Part shown: positions 43,017 through 52,105 of the stretch, piece after piece
How positions within the stretch are numbered: the stretch's first letter is position 1
Layout of the letters: each line of letters opens with the position of its first letter
Source of the DNA: JAXLSZ01 sp046330315
GTDB lineage: Bacteria; Actinomycetota; Thermoleophilia; Solirubrobacterales; 70-9
Assembly (NCBI GenBank): GCA_046330315.1
Contig: JAXLSZ010000004.1
Span: 310,001 to 374,000 of the forward strand
DNA: 64,000 nt
Direction: 5' to 3'
Program-made: the position numbers and the translations under genes
The notes under the pieces: model-generated
The model's database searches: none
What the model was told of the DNA's origin: nothing
The model's input: only the letters and a program-made list of their open reading frames with translations

Positions 43017-43239
43017 GCCGACCCGCAGACTCCGCGAGATCACCGCCCGGCTCGAGCAGATCACGGCCGAACTGGAGGCGGCCGGGGCCCCGCAGGGGGG
43101 CGGGGGCGACGCCTCCCCCGGCGCATCCGCGGCCGCCACCCCCGAGACCGCGGCCGTGCTCGCCAAGGAGGCCGCCGACCTCGCCGCCGAGGCCGTCGAG
43201 GAGGCCAACCGCCTGGCCAGGCCCGAGCGGGCGGGATGA
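43009..43239 (+). CDS. Small coiled-coil protein between nusB and the prenyl synthase
   Basis: 76 residues: RRLREITARLEQITAELEAA, a Gly/Ala/Ser hinge, then ETAAVLAKEAADLAAEAVEE. Two helices with heptad-like spacing. It stands where xseB (exonuclease VII small subunit) often lies before ispA, and the first helix is faintly similar, but the XseB core (ESGELPLEESL) is missing and no xseA is present. I leave it unnamed. Overlaps nusB by 8 nt and the next gene by 4 nt, so it is clearly translated in the operon. Confidence 0.65.
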   Translation: MAEPTRRLREITARLEQITAELEAAGAPQGGGGDASPGASAAATPETAAVLAKEAADLAAEAVEEANRLARPERAG

Positions 43240-44099
43240 CCTACCCCGACGACCTGCGCGCCCTCGTCGACGAGCACCTGGAGCAGATCGGCTTCTCCTC
43301 GCGCCCGTCCACGTCCGGCCTCGAGGAGGCGATGCGCTACTCGCTGCTGGCCGGCGGCAAGCGGGTCCGGCCGGTGCTCGCCCTGGCCACCGCCAGGGCC
43401 CTGGGCGCCGAGCCGGAGGAGTACCTGCCCGCCGCCTCGGCGATCGAGCTGATCCACACCTACTCGCTGATCCACGACGACCTTCCGGCGATGGACGACG
43501 ACGACCTGCGTCGCGGCTGGCCGACCGCCCACGTGAAATTCGGCGAGGACGTGGCGATCCTCTCTGGCGACGGCCTCTTCGCGGAGGCGGTGCGCCTCTT
43601 CTGCGAGCAGCCCGGCGAGCCCGCCCGGGTGCTGGAGGCGCTCCGCGAGCTCTCCGGGGCGACCGGGGTGGACGGAATGGTCGGCGGCCAGTACATGGAC
43701 GTCACCCGCACCGACCTCACCGAGGAGGAGCTGCGCACGCTGCACAGCCTCAAGACTGGCCGCCTGATCTCCGCCAGCGTCGGGATCGTCCTCGTCATGG
43801 AGGGACTCCACCGGGATGTCACAATCCCCTACCGGCTCTTCGCCGACGAGCTGGGGGTGCTGTTCCAGATCGTCGACGACATCCTCGACGTCACCGGAAG
43901 CGATGAGGAGCTCGGCAAGCCCCGGGGAAGCGATGAGCGACATGGAAAGGTCACCTACGTAAGCCTCCACGGTCTGCAGCGGGCGCGCGAGCTGGCGGGG
44001 GAGTCCCACCGCCGGGCCCTCTCGGCGCTCTCGGAGGCCGAGGGCGAGACAATGGATCTGAAGCGGATGGCCGACTACATCTTCACCAGACACGAATGA
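43236..44099 (+). CDS. ispA: Polyprenyl (farnesyl/geranylgeranyl) diphosphate synthase
   Basis: 287 residues. First Asp-rich motif LIHDDLPAMDDDDLRRGWPT, second LFQIVDDILDVTGS, plus GGKRVRPVL for diphosphate binding. The two residues upstream of the first motif are small-to-medium, consistent with C15-C20 products, but chain length is uncertain. Makes isoprenoid precursors from IPP and DMAPP. Coupled to dxs by an ATGA overlap, linking it to the MEP pathway. Confidence 0.9.
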   Translation: MTYPDDLRALVDEHLEQIGFSSRPSTSGLEEAMRYSLLAGGKRVRPVLALATARALGAEPEEYLPAASAIELIHTYSLIHDDLPAMDDDDLRRGWPTAHVKFGEDVAILSGDGLFAEAVRLFCEQPGEPARVLEALRELSGATGVDGMVGGQYMDVTRTDLTEEELRTLHSLKTGRLISASVGIVLVMEGLHRDVTIPYRLFADELGVLFQIVDDILDVTGSDEELGKPRGSDERHGKVTYVSLHGLQRARELAGESHRRALSALSEAEGETMDLKRMADYIFTRHE

Positions 44100-46162
44100 G
44101 CGACAGCCACGACAACGACGGGGGAGCCCCGAAGAAGGGCCTGCTGGCCCAGATCGACTCGCCCGCCGACTTGCACGACCTCGACGATGGCCAGCTCCAG
44201 CAGGTCGCCGAGGAGATGCGCCGCTACATCATCGACGTGATCGGGGAGATCGGCGGGCACTTCGGGGCCAACCTCGGCACCTGCGAGCTCGCCGTCGCCC
44301 TGCACAGCCTCCTCGACTCCCCCCGCGACAAGGTCCTCTGGGACGTCGGCCATCAGGCCTACCCGCACAAGGTGCTGACGGGCCGCCGCGACCGCCTGCC
44401 GACGATCCGCCAGTACCACGGGCTGGCCCCCTTCTGCTCGATCTACGAGTCCGAGCACGACATCATGGGGGCCGGGCACGCCTCGACCTCGATCGGCTAC
44501 GCGGTGGGGCTGAAGGAGGCGATGCGCAAGGGCATCGGCGCCGACGGCAAGGTGGTGGCGGTGATCGGGGACGGGGCGCTGACCGGCGGCGTCGCCTACG
44601 AGGCCCTGCACGCCGCCGGGGGTCTGCAGACCCCGATAGTGATCGTCCTCAACGACAACGGGATGTCGATCTCGCCGAACGTGGGCGCGCTCTCGCGCTA
44701 CTTCAACCGGGTGCGACTCAACCCCCGCCTCTACCACGCCCGCGAGGGGGTCGAGGACCGGCTCACCCGGCTGCCGCTGGGGCTCGGCAAGCGGTTCGAG
44801 CGGCTGGGCCCCGAGATCAAGTCCGCGATCAAGGCCTACTGGGCTCCCGGACTGCTCTTCGAGGAGCTCGACCTCGCCTACGTTGGCGTCATCGACGGCC
44901 ACGACGTCGCCGCCCTGCGGGAGGCCTTCCGCGAGGCCTTCGAGGCCGATCGTCCCGTGGTCGTGCACATCCAGACCGTCAAGGGGAGGGGCTTCGCCGC
45001 CGCCGAGGAGGGGGGCCTGGAGGGGATGGAGAAATGGCACGCCGCCAAGCCGAACTCGATCGTCGGCGGCCGGCCCGCCGAAGAGGTGGCCGACGCGTCG
45101 CCCGCCCCGTCCTCCGCGGGACTGGTGGAGATCCGCGAGTCGGACGCCCCGGAGTCGATCGCCCCGGAGCGGCTGGAGAAGCCGGCGCCGCCCAGCTCCC
45201 CGCCCCAGTACACCCAGGTCTTCGCCGGCGCGATGGTCGCCGAGGCCCGCCGCGACCCCCGGGTGATCGGGATCACCGCGGCGATGGCCGGGGGCACCGG
45301 TCTGCAGGAGCTGGCCGACGAGCTGGCCGAGCAGTACTACGACGTCGGCATCGCCGAGCAGAACGCGGTCCTGCTTGCCTCCGGTCTGGCCCTTCAGGGT
45401 GCCAAACCGGTCTGCGCGATCTACTCGACCTTCCTGCAGCGCGGCTACGACCAGATCATCCACGACGTCGCCCTGCAGGAGCTGGACGTCACCTTCGCGA
45501 TGGACCGCGCCGGGCTGGTCGGCGACGACGGCCCCACCCATCACGGCGCCTTCGACGTCTCCTACTTCCGCCCGATCCCCAACGTCGTGCTGATGGCCCC
45601 CCGCGACGAGGCGATGCTCGTCCACATGCTGCGGACCGCGATCGACCACGAGGGCCCGGCCGCCCTGCGCTACCCGCGCGGCGCCGCCGAGGGGGTCGAG
45701 CTTCCCGCCGAGCCGCTCGCCCTGCCGATCGGGAGCGGCGAGACCCTCGTCGCCGGCGAGCGGGTCGCGCTGCTCGGCTACGGCTACGGGGTCACCGTGG
45801 CCCGCGACGCGGCCGGAATCCTCGCGGCGCACGAGCTGCGCCCGACCGTCGCCGACGGGCGCTTCGCGAAGCCGCTCGACACCGAGCTGGTCGAGCGCCT
45901 CGCCCTCGCCCACGACCTGGTGGTGACGATCGAAGAGAACGTCCTGCCCGGAGGCTTCGGATCCGCTGTGCTCGAGCACCTAGAGGACGCCTTCGCGGAG
46001 CGGCCCGGCGAGCGGGCCAGGGTCCTGCGGATCGGCCTGCCCGACCGCTACGTCACCCACGGCAAGCCCGCCCTGCTGCGCGCCGAGGTCGGCCTGACCG
46101 GCGAGGCGGTCGCCGAGCGGGTGCTGGCGGCGCTGCGCTCGCCCGAGCCGGCCCTGGGCTGA
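44096..46162 (+). CDS. dxs: 1-deoxy-D-xylulose-5-phosphate synthase
   Basis: 688 residues. TPP site GDGALTGGVAYEAL and VLNDNGMSISPNVGALS; substrate-side His in WDVGHQAYPHKVLTGRR; transketolase-type central domain with catalytic Glu in YYDVGIAEQNAVLLASG and HHGAFDVSYFRPIPN; C-terminal domain from about 560. The linker between domains 1 and 2 (about 325-375, rich in Ala, Pro, Glu and Ser) is longer than usual. First step of the MEP pathway. Last gene of the nusB operon. Confidence 0.96.
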   Translation: MSDSHDNDGGAPKKGLLAQIDSPADLHDLDDGQLQQVAEEMRRYIIDVIGEIGGHFGANLGTCELAVALHSLLDSPRDKVLWDVGHQAYPHKVLTGRRDRLPTIRQYHGLAPFCSIYESEHDIMGAGHASTSIGYAVGLKEAMRKGIGADGKVVAVIGDGALTGGVAYEALHAAGGLQTPIVIVLNDNGMSISPNVGALSRYFNRVRLNPRLYHAREGVEDRLTRLPLGLGKRFERLGPEIKSAIKAYWAPGLLFEELDLAYVGVIDGHDVAALREAFREAFEADRPVVVHIQTVKGRGFAAAEEGGLEGMEKWHAAKPNSIVGGRPAEEVADASPAPSSAGLVEIRESDAPESIAPERLEKPAPPSSPPQYTQVFAGAMVAEARRDPRVIGITAAMAGGTGLQELADELAEQYYDVGIAEQNAVLLASGLALQGAKPVCAIYSTFLQRGYDQIIHDVALQELDVTFAMDRAGLVGDDGPTHHGAFDVSYFRPIPNVVLMAPRDEAMLVHMLRTAIDHEGPAALRYPRGAAEGVELPAEPLALPIGSGETLVAGERVALLGYGYGVTVARDAAGILAAHELRPTVADGRFAKPLDTELVERLALAHDLVVTIEENVLPGGFGSAVLEHLEDAFAERPGERARVLRIGLPDRYVTHGKPALLRAEVGLTGEAVAERVLAALRSPEPALG

Positions 46163-46240
46163 CCAACCCCCCGGCCGAGCTTCAAGAAACCGCTGATAGT
46201 CAGCGCCAACCCGCAACTCGGCGGCGGGGGGGTAGCGGCC

Positions 46241-46312
46241 CGACTGACGGCTGCGGCTCGACTGACGGCTGCGGCTCGACTGACGGCTGCGGCTCGACTG
46301 ACGGCTGCGGCC
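46241..46312. repeat. 18-bp tandem array after dxs
   Basis: Four perfect or near-perfect copies of CGACTGACGGCTGCGGCT starting at 46241, 46259, 46277 and 46295. No frame across it belongs to a recognisable gene. Confidence 0.85.
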
Positions 46313-46333
46313 CGGCGGGAGGCCCGAACGGAA

Positions 46334-46353
46334 GAGCCCCGCCGAAGCGGGGC
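46334..46353 (-). terminator. Hairpin terminator with TTCG loop
   Basis: AGCCCCGC-TTCG-GCGGGGCT on the minus strand, followed by CTTCC. The C(UUCG)G tetraloop forms only in the minus-strand transcript, so it most likely ends the gene at 46429-46782; it may also work for dxs from the other side. Confidence 0.6.
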
Positions 46354-46428
46354 TCAACCGGGGTACTACAGGGAGGAGAGATATTCATCTCTATATATGT
46401 GGATCTGTGGGAGGTAGGTGGGTCCTTT

Positions 46429-46782
46429 TCACGCGCCGCGGGCGCTGTACCGAGTTGTTACGGCCAGCGCCATATGGGCGGCGCCGAACCCGACCAGGAA
46501 AGCTGATGCGATCGCATGTCCGCCGGCGATTCCAACACCGAGGCCGGTGAGGATCGTGACGGCAGCGATCGCGTAGTCGAAGCCAACATGGGCACTGAGA
46601 GGAACGGTCCTGGGCTCCCTGGCACCGGACACCGCGAGAGCCATCAGCAGGGCCCCCAGCCCAAAGGCAAGGATGCCGCCGAGGCCGCCGAAGCCGAGCG
46701 CGAAAGGGGCGACCATCAGTAGCGGGGCCGCGACCAGCTCGATCACGGTGTGAACCGATATGGAGACGTGTCTTGTGCCCAT
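46429..46782 (-). CDS. Small four-helix membrane protein
   Basis: 117 residues from ATG 46782. Four hydrophobic stretches (about 10-30, 34-52, 67-85, 90-108: TVIELVAAPLLMVAPFALGF, GGILAFGLGALLMALAVSG, FDYAIAAVTILTGLGVGIAG, AIASAFLVGFGAAHMALAV) make almost the whole protein. It is reminiscent of small SPW-repeat-type membrane proteins, but no clear family signature is seen. ATG 46818 is in frame upstream; a TACTCT element 10 nt before 46782 favours the shorter form. Divergent from tlyA, with a terminator behind it. Confidence 0.6.
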   Translation of the reverse strand: MGTRHVSISVHTVIELVAAPLLMVAPFALGFGGLGGILAFGLGALLMALAVSGAREPRTVPLSAHVGFDYAIAAVTILTGLGVGIAGGHAIASAFLVGFGAAHMALAVTTRYSARGA

Positions 46783-46876
46783 GCCTGAAAACAGAGTACG
46801 AACGTATGTGCGATTCATGTGTGAGGCCGCTCACAGATTCCGCAGCGGTCCCTTCGCCGGTCATCCTGGCTGCCGT

Positions 46877-46882
46877 TACCGT
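46877..46882 (+). promoter_or_regulatory. -10 box of the tlyA operon
   Basis: TACCGT, 7 nt before GTG 46890. Confidence 0.5.
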
Positions 46883-46889
46883 TGATCGC

Positions 46890-47774
46890 GTGAAGAAGCT
46901 GAGAATCGACTCGGCGCTGGCCGAGCGGGGCCTGTTCGCCTCGCGCACCGCCGCCGCCGCCGCGGTGCGAGCGGGCGAGGTGCGGGTGGGGGCAGACGGC
47001 CCGATCGCCCTGAGGCCCAGCGAGCTGGTCTCCCCGGAGGACGATCTGATCGTCTCCGAGCGGCCCCGATTCGTCTCCCGCGGCGGCGTCAAGCTCGCCA
47101 ATGTCCTCGACACCCTCGGCATCGAGGTGCGCGGCCTCGAATGCCTCGACGTCGGCGCCTCGACCGGCGGCTTCACCGACTGCCTGCTGCAGCGAGGAGC
47201 CGCCCGGGTGATCGCCCTCGACGTCGCCCGCGGGCAGCTCGAGGCCGGCCTGCGCGCCGACCCCCGCGTGGCGGTCCTCGAGCGGCTCAACGCCAGGGAG
47301 CTGACCCCCGAGGCGCTTCCGTTCCGGCCGGAGCTCACCGTCTTCGACGTATCGTTCATCTCGCTTCGCAAGGTCCTGGGGCCGGTCGCGGCCTGCATCT
47401 CACCCGGCGGCCGCATCCTGGCCATGGTCAAGCCCCAGTTCGAGCTCGGCCGGGGAAGGGTTGGGCGCGGCGGCGTGGTCCGCTCGCCGGCGGACCGTCG
47501 CGAGGCGGTGCGGCTGGTTGCCGGACACCTCGAGGGCCTCGGGCTGGACGTCTGCGGGGTGGCCTCCTCGGGACTTCCCGGGCCAAAGGGGAACCGGGAG
47601 ACCTTCCTGTGCGCCCGGACCGGCGCCCCCGCGGTCGCCGACCTCGACGCAGAGCTGGAGCGCCTCGACCCCGACCCGGCCCCGGGGTCGCACGGCAGCA
47701 GCGGCCGGGCTCGAGCGCGGCGAAGGCCCGGGGGCCGGGCGGTAGCGGACCGGGGGCCCGGGGGCCGGGCGTGA
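46890..47774 (+). CDS. tlyA: TlyA-type rRNA (cytidine-2'-O)-methyltransferase
   Basis: 294 residues. S4 RNA-binding domain (1-65: KKLRIDSALAERGLFASRTA), then an FtsJ-like methyltransferase with SAM loop LDVGASTGGFTDCLLQRGA, FDVSFISLRKVL and catalytic-region VKPQFELG. Known members 2'-O-methylate 16S and 23S rRNA and influence capreomycin sensitivity. The last 35 residues are a low-complexity Gly/Arg/Ala tail encoded by short GC repeats. Stop overlaps the nadK GTG by 4 nt. Confidence 0.9.
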   Translation: MKKLRIDSALAERGLFASRTAAAAAVRAGEVRVGADGPIALRPSELVSPEDDLIVSERPRFVSRGGVKLANVLDTLGIEVRGLECLDVGASTGGFTDCLLQRGAARVIALDVARGQLEAGLRADPRVAVLERLNARELTPEALPFRPELTVFDVSFISLRKVLGPVAACISPGGRILAMVKPQFELGRGRVGRGGVVRSPADRREAVRLVAGHLEGLGLDVCGVASSGLPGPKGNRETFLCARTGAPAVADLDAELERLDPDPAPGSHGSSGRARARRRPGGRAVADRGPGGRA

Positions 47775-48640
47775 GCGGGCCGGAGACACGGGGGCCGCGG
47801 ACGGCGGTCCTCGTCACCCACTCCCACCCGCCGCTGACCTCGCCGGCCGTGGCACTCGCCGTGCGCGCGGCCCGCGATGCCTCGGTCGATCTGCGCGGCC
47901 TGCCCGATGAGGTCGAAAAGCACGGCGAGGCGGCCGAGGGGCTGGTGGTGAGGCCCGAGCTGCCCGCCGCCCCCGACCTCTGCGTGGTGCTCGGTGGCGA
48001 CGGCTCGATCCTCTGGGCGCTCCGCCACTACGCGCGCAGCGGTGTGCCGGTGTTCGGCGTCAACTTCGGAACGGTCGGCTTCCTGGCGGCGGTGGAGCGC
48101 GGCGAGACCGAGCAGGGGCTCCGCAGGGCCTTCGCGGGTGACTTCGAGGCGATCGGGCTGCCCGGGCTCGAGGTCACGGGTTCCGTCTCCGAGCCCCTGG
48201 CGCTCAACGACGTCACCTTCAGCCGCCGCCCCCACAGCCGGGTCGCCGAGCTGACCTACACGATCGCCGGGGAGGAGGTGGGGAACGTGCGCTGCGACGG
48301 GCTGGTTGCGGCCACGCCGGCCGGCTCGACCGGATACAACCTCGCGAACAGCGGGCCGATCCTCGCCTGGGGGGTGAAGGGGTACGCGGTCAGCTACATC
48401 GCCCCTCACTCGCTCACGGCCCGGGCCCTGGTGGTCGCCCCCGACGATGTCCTGCGGGTCGGGAACGGCAGCGCCGTCGAGCCGGTTGACATCGCGGTCG
48501 ACGGACACCCGGTCGGAGAGCTGGCCCCGGGCGCCGAGGCCGGGGTCTCCTTCCGCGACGGGGTCGGGACGCTGGCCCAAATCCCGGGGTCGAGCTTCTA
48601 CCATCGGATCCGCGAAAAGTTCGGCCACCTGGCGGTCTGA
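47771..48640 (+). CDS. nadK: NAD kinase
   Basis: 289 residues. The GGDG motif lies in CVVLGGDGSILWALRHY, with GVNFGTVGFLAAVE, PLALNDVTFSRRPHS, and VAATPAGSTGYNLANSGPI plus SYIAPHSLTARAL forming the substrate site. Phosphorylates NAD to NADP. tlyA-nadK-recN order is the actinobacterial norm, but an MFS transporter gene is inserted before recN. Confidence 0.95.
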   Translation: MSGPETRGPRTAVLVTHSHPPLTSPAVALAVRAARDASVDLRGLPDEVEKHGEAAEGLVVRPELPAAPDLCVVLGGDGSILWALRHYARSGVPVFGVNFGTVGFLAAVERGETEQGLRRAFAGDFEAIGLPGLEVTGSVSEPLALNDVTFSRRPHSRVAELTYTIAGEEVGNVRCDGLVAATPAGSTGYNLANSGPILAWGVKGYAVSYIAPHSLTARALVVAPDDVLRVGNGSAVEPVDIAVDGHPVGELAPGAEAGVSFRDGVGTLAQIPGSSFYHRIREKFGHLAV

Positions 48641-48678
48641 GCCCCCGACCGCCCCGACCGCCCAAGGAGAGCGCCCGT

Positions 48679-50208
48679 TTGCAGCGCAAGTGGTGGACCC
48701 TGGTCCTGATCTCGGTCGCGACGTTCATGCTGCTGCTGGACATCACGATCGTCAACGTCGCGCTCCCCGACATCCAGCGCGACCTCGGGGCCAGCCTCTC
48801 GAGCCTCCAGTGGGTTGTCGACGCCTACTCGCTGACCCTCGCAGCGTTCCTGCTGACCGCGGGGTCGCTCGGCGACCGGCTCGGCCGGCGCCGCGTCTTC
48901 TCGCTGGGGTTCGGCATCTTCGCGCTCGCCTCGCTGCTCTGCGGGATCGCGGGAGACCCGACGCTGCTCAACCTCGCCCGCGGCCTGCAGGGCGTCGGCG
49001 GCGCCGCGATGTTCGCCACCTCGCTGGCCCTGATCGGCCAGGAGTTCCACGGCGCCGACCGGGCCACAGCCTTCGGGGTGTGGGGTGCGACGATCGGCGG
49101 AGCGGTGGCGATCGGCCCGCTGGTCGGCGGGCTGATCACCGAGCACCTCGGCTGGGAGTGGATCTTCTTCGTCAACGTGCCGATCGGCGTCGCGGCGATC
49201 TTCCTCACCGAGCGCCGTCTTGCGAACGTCGCCGCCCAGGACGCGGTGCCTGTCGACCTGGCGGGGCTCCTGACCTTCTCGCTGGCCCTCTTCGGGCTGA
49301 TCTTCGGGCTGATCCGGGGCAACGCCTCGGGCTGGGGCAGCCCCGAGATCGTCGCCTCCCTGGGAGCGTCCGCAGCGCTCCTCGTCGCCTTCGTGTGGAT
49401 CGAGGCGGCGAGCGCTCATCCCATGCTCGATCTCGACCTGTTCCGCAAGCCGGCCTTCAACGGCGTCTCGGGCGCTGCCTTCTGCCTTTCCTCGGGCATG
49501 TTCGCGGTCTTCCTCTACCTGACGATCTACCTGCAGGGGGTGCTCGACTACTCCCCCCTCCAAGCCGGGCTTCGCTTTCTGCCGCTCACGGTCCTCGCCT
49601 TCGTCGTGGCGCCGTTCGCGGGAAAGCTCTCGGATCGGGTGCCGATCCGGGCCATGCTCGGGGTCGGCCTTGTCGTGGTCGGGGCCGGCCTGCTGGCCAT
49701 GCGGGGGCTCTCCCCCGACTCGACCTGGACCGCGCTGCTCGGGGGGTTCGTTCTCGCGGGCGCCGGGGTGGGGATCGTCAACCCGGCGATCGGGCAGGCC
49801 GCGATCGGCGTGGTGCCGGCGGCGAAGGCCGGAATGGGGTCGGGGATCAACACGACGTTCCGCCAGGTCGGGATCGCCACCGGCGTGGCGGCGCTCGGAG
49901 CCGTCTTCCAGTCGCGCGTCGAGTCCAAGCTCGCCTCGATCGCGCCGGGGGCCCCGAAGGGCCTTGGCGAGCTGGTCGCCTCCGGGGGCTCGCGGGCCGC
50001 CGCCGAGGTGGCGCCGCCCGGCAGCAGGGCGGAGGTCGTCACGGCGGCCAAGGTCGCCTTCACCAGCGGGCTCAACGACGTCCTGCTGATCGCCGCGACG
50101 ATCGCCTTCGCCGGCGCCGCCCTCGGCTTCTTCCTGGTGCGGGCCCGCGACTTCGTCCCCCAGGGGGCGCCCGAGGCCGAGCCGGTCGCCGAGACCTCGG
50201 CCGCCTGA
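48679..50208 (+). CDS. MFS multidrug exporter, DHA2 (EmrB/QacA) family
   Basis: 509 residues, about 14 membrane helices. Motif D1 LLDITIVNVALPDIQRDLG, motif A GSLGDRLGRRRVF and antiporter motif C GGAVAIGPLVGGLI are present. TTG 48679 has an AAGGAG ribosome-binding site. Probably proton-driven export of lipophilic drugs. It interrupts the conserved nadK-recN junction, so it was inserted in this lineage; its base composition matches the neighbours, so no sign of recent transfer. Confidence 0.88.
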   Translation: MQRKWWTLVLISVATFMLLLDITIVNVALPDIQRDLGASLSSLQWVVDAYSLTLAAFLLTAGSLGDRLGRRRVFSLGFGIFALASLLCGIAGDPTLLNLARGLQGVGGAAMFATSLALIGQEFHGADRATAFGVWGATIGGAVAIGPLVGGLITEHLGWEWIFFVNVPIGVAAIFLTERRLANVAAQDAVPVDLAGLLTFSLALFGLIFGLIRGNASGWGSPEIVASLGASAALLVAFVWIEAASAHPMLDLDLFRKPAFNGVSGAAFCLSSGMFAVFLYLTIYLQGVLDYSPLQAGLRFLPLTVLAFVVAPFAGKLSDRVPIRAMLGVGLVVVGAGLLAMRGLSPDSTWTALLGGFVLAGAGVGIVNPAIGQAAIGVVPAAKAGMGSGINTTFRQVGIATGVAALGAVFQSRVESKLASIAPGAPKGLGELVASGGSRAAAEVAPPGSRAEVVTAAKVAFTSGLNDVLLIAATIAFAGAALGFFLVRARDFVPQGAPEAEPVAETSAA

Positions 50209-50252
50209 GGCCGCGGCCGCGCGGGCCCGCCGGGTCCGTCGCCCGGCGCTGC

Positions 50253-50258
50253 TAGACA
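50253..50258 (+). promoter_or_regulatory. -10-like box before recN
   Basis: TAGACA, 6 nt before GTG 50265; weaker match because the last base is A. Confidence 0.3.
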
Positions 50259-50264
50259 GGGTGC

Positions 50265-51944
50265 GTGCTGCGAGAGATGCGCATCGAGAACCTGTTGCTG
50301 ATCGAGCGTGCCGAGCTTCGCCTCGAGCCGGGGCTGAACGTGATCACCGGTGAGACCGGCGCCGGAAAGACCGTGCTGGCCCACTCTCTGGACCTGCTGA
50401 TGGGCGGACGGGCCCGAGCCCAGCTGGTGCGGCCCGGAGAGCGGGAAGCCTGGGTGGAGGGCACCTTCGACGTCCCCGGGGAGCTGCTCGCCGAGCCCGA
50501 GCTGGCCGAGATCGCCGAGCGCCTGCCCGCCGGGGCCGAGGAGATCGTGCTGGGCCGGCGCGTTTCCGCCTCCGGGCGGACGGCCGCATTCATCGCCGGG
50601 AGGACCGCCACCGCGCCGGACCTGCGGCTGCTCGGCTCGCGGCTGCTCGCCTTCTACGGACAGCACGAGCACCGCAGGCTGACCCTTGCCTCGGCGCAGG
50701 CCGAGATCCTCGATGGCTTCGCGGGCCCCGCCCACCTAGAGCTCAGGGAGAGGTACCAGGCGGCCCACCGGGAGTGCGCGAGGTTGCGTGCCGAGCTGGA
50801 CGAGCTCACCGGGCGGGAGGGCAGCCGCGAGCGCGATCTCGACCTCTTCCGGTTCGAGCTCTCCGAGATAGAGGCGGTCTCGCCGGATCCGACCCGGGCC
50901 GCCGAGATGGAGGCCGAGCGGCGGCGGTTGAGGGGTGCCGAGGCCCTGCGTGACTCCGCCGCCAGCGCCCTGGCCGGGCTGAGCGGCTCGGCCGGGGAGG
51001 ACGGCGCCGCCGGGCTGCTCGCGTCCGCGCGCGCCGCCCTGGAGGACGCCGAGGATCTCGACCCGGCGCTCGCCGAGCTCGGCGAGCGGCTCGGCGCCTG
51101 CGCGCTGGAGGCCGCCGACATCGCCACCTCGCTGCGCGCCTACCTCGATTCCGCCGAGGCCGACCCCGGCCGGCTCGTCGCGCTCGAGGAGGGGCTCGCG
51201 GAGATCGAGCGGCTGAAGCGAAAGCACGGGGGCAGCGTCGGGTCGGTGCTCGAGCACGCCGAGCGCTGCCGAGCGGAGATCGAGCGGTTGCAGGTGTCCG
51301 GAGAGCGGGAGGAGGCGCTGCGGGCGGAGCTCGAGCGGGCCGAGGCCGGGCGCTCCGGCGAGGCGGAAGCACTGACCCGCGGGCGCGCGGAGGCGGCGTC
51401 CCGGCTCGCCCCCGCCCTCGCCGGAGAGCTGGAGGCGCTGGCGATGCCCGGCGCCCGGCTGGAGGTCGAGCTGAGGCCCCATCCCGACGGCCTCGCAGCG
51501 GGCGGCGCGGAGGTCGTCGAGATGCGCGTCGCGGCGAGCCCCGGCCTCGAGCCCGCCCCGCTTCGCGACGCGGCCTCCGGCGGCGAGCTCTCGCGGGTGA
51601 TGCTGGCCCTCTGCGGCCTCGCCGAGCGCGGCGGCGCCGCGACCCTGGTCTTCGACGAGATCGACGCGGGGGTGGGGGGGCGGACGGCGAAGGCGGTGGG
51701 TGCGCGGCTGCGCCGGCTCGGGGATGCAACCCAGGTCCTCTGCATCACCCACCTCCCCCAGGTCGCCTCCCAGGCCGCCGCGCACTTCCGCATCGAGAAG
51801 CGGGTCGAGGGGGAGGGCACCACGGCCCTGGTCGAGCGGGTCGAGGGTGAGGCGCTGGTCGCGGAGATCGCCCGCATGCTGGGCGGCGAGGGCGCCGACG
51901 ACGCCGCCGGGCGCCACGCCCGCGAGATGCTCGCCGCCGCCTGA
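50265..51944 (+). CDS. recN: DNA repair protein RecN
   Basis: 559 residues. SMC-like ATPase: Walker A GETGAGKTVLAHSLDLL near residue 30, long coiled-coil arms (about 160-370), signature ASGGELSRVMLALCGLAE and Walker B TLVFDEIDAGVGGRTA near the C-terminus. Acts at double-strand breaks. GTG 50265 places the MRIENLLLIERAEL strand at the N-terminus as in other RecN proteins. Confidence 0.95.
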   Translation: MLREMRIENLLLIERAELRLEPGLNVITGETGAGKTVLAHSLDLLMGGRARAQLVRPGEREAWVEGTFDVPGELLAEPELAEIAERLPAGAEEIVLGRRVSASGRTAAFIAGRTATAPDLRLLGSRLLAFYGQHEHRRLTLASAQAEILDGFAGPAHLELRERYQAAHRECARLRAELDELTGREGSRERDLDLFRFELSEIEAVSPDPTRAAEMEAERRRLRGAEALRDSAASALAGLSGSAGEDGAAGLLASARAALEDAEDLDPALAELGERLGACALEAADIATSLRAYLDSAEADPGRLVALEEGLAEIERLKRKHGGSVGSVLEHAERCRAEIERLQVSGEREEALRAELERAEAGRSGEAEALTRGRAEAASRLAPALAGELEALAMPGARLEVELRPHPDGLAAGGAEVVEMRVAASPGLEPAPLRDAASGGELSRVMLALCGLAERGGAATLVFDEIDAGVGGRTAKAVGARLRRLGDATQVLCITHLPQVASQAAAHFRIEKRVEGEGTTALVERVEGEALVAEIARMLGGEGADDAAGRHAREMLAAA

Positions 51945-52093
51945 ACGGGACCCGGCACCGCTTCGCAACCCCCGCGGCGCGGATCCGCTTCGGGTGTCGT
52001 CCGCGCCCGCCGCCCGCGCGGCGCGGCTCCGCTTCGGATGCCCCCCGCGCGGCATCCGCGGCATCCCCCCTGTTCACGGCCACCGGCTTCGCC

Positions 52094-52099
52094 TAACCT
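52094..52099 (+). promoter_or_regulatory. -10 box of the steA-steB-pyrG operon
   Basis: TAACCT, 6 nt before GTG 52106. Confidence 0.5.
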
Positions 52100-52105
52100 G
52101 ACGCC

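Noticed and set aside
43009..43239. xseB (exonuclease VII small subunit)
   Set aside because: Position fits but the core signature is absent; left unnamed.
48679..50208. MFS exporter as part of a mobile element
   Set aside because: No flanking repeats, integrase or compositional break; it seems a settled insertion.
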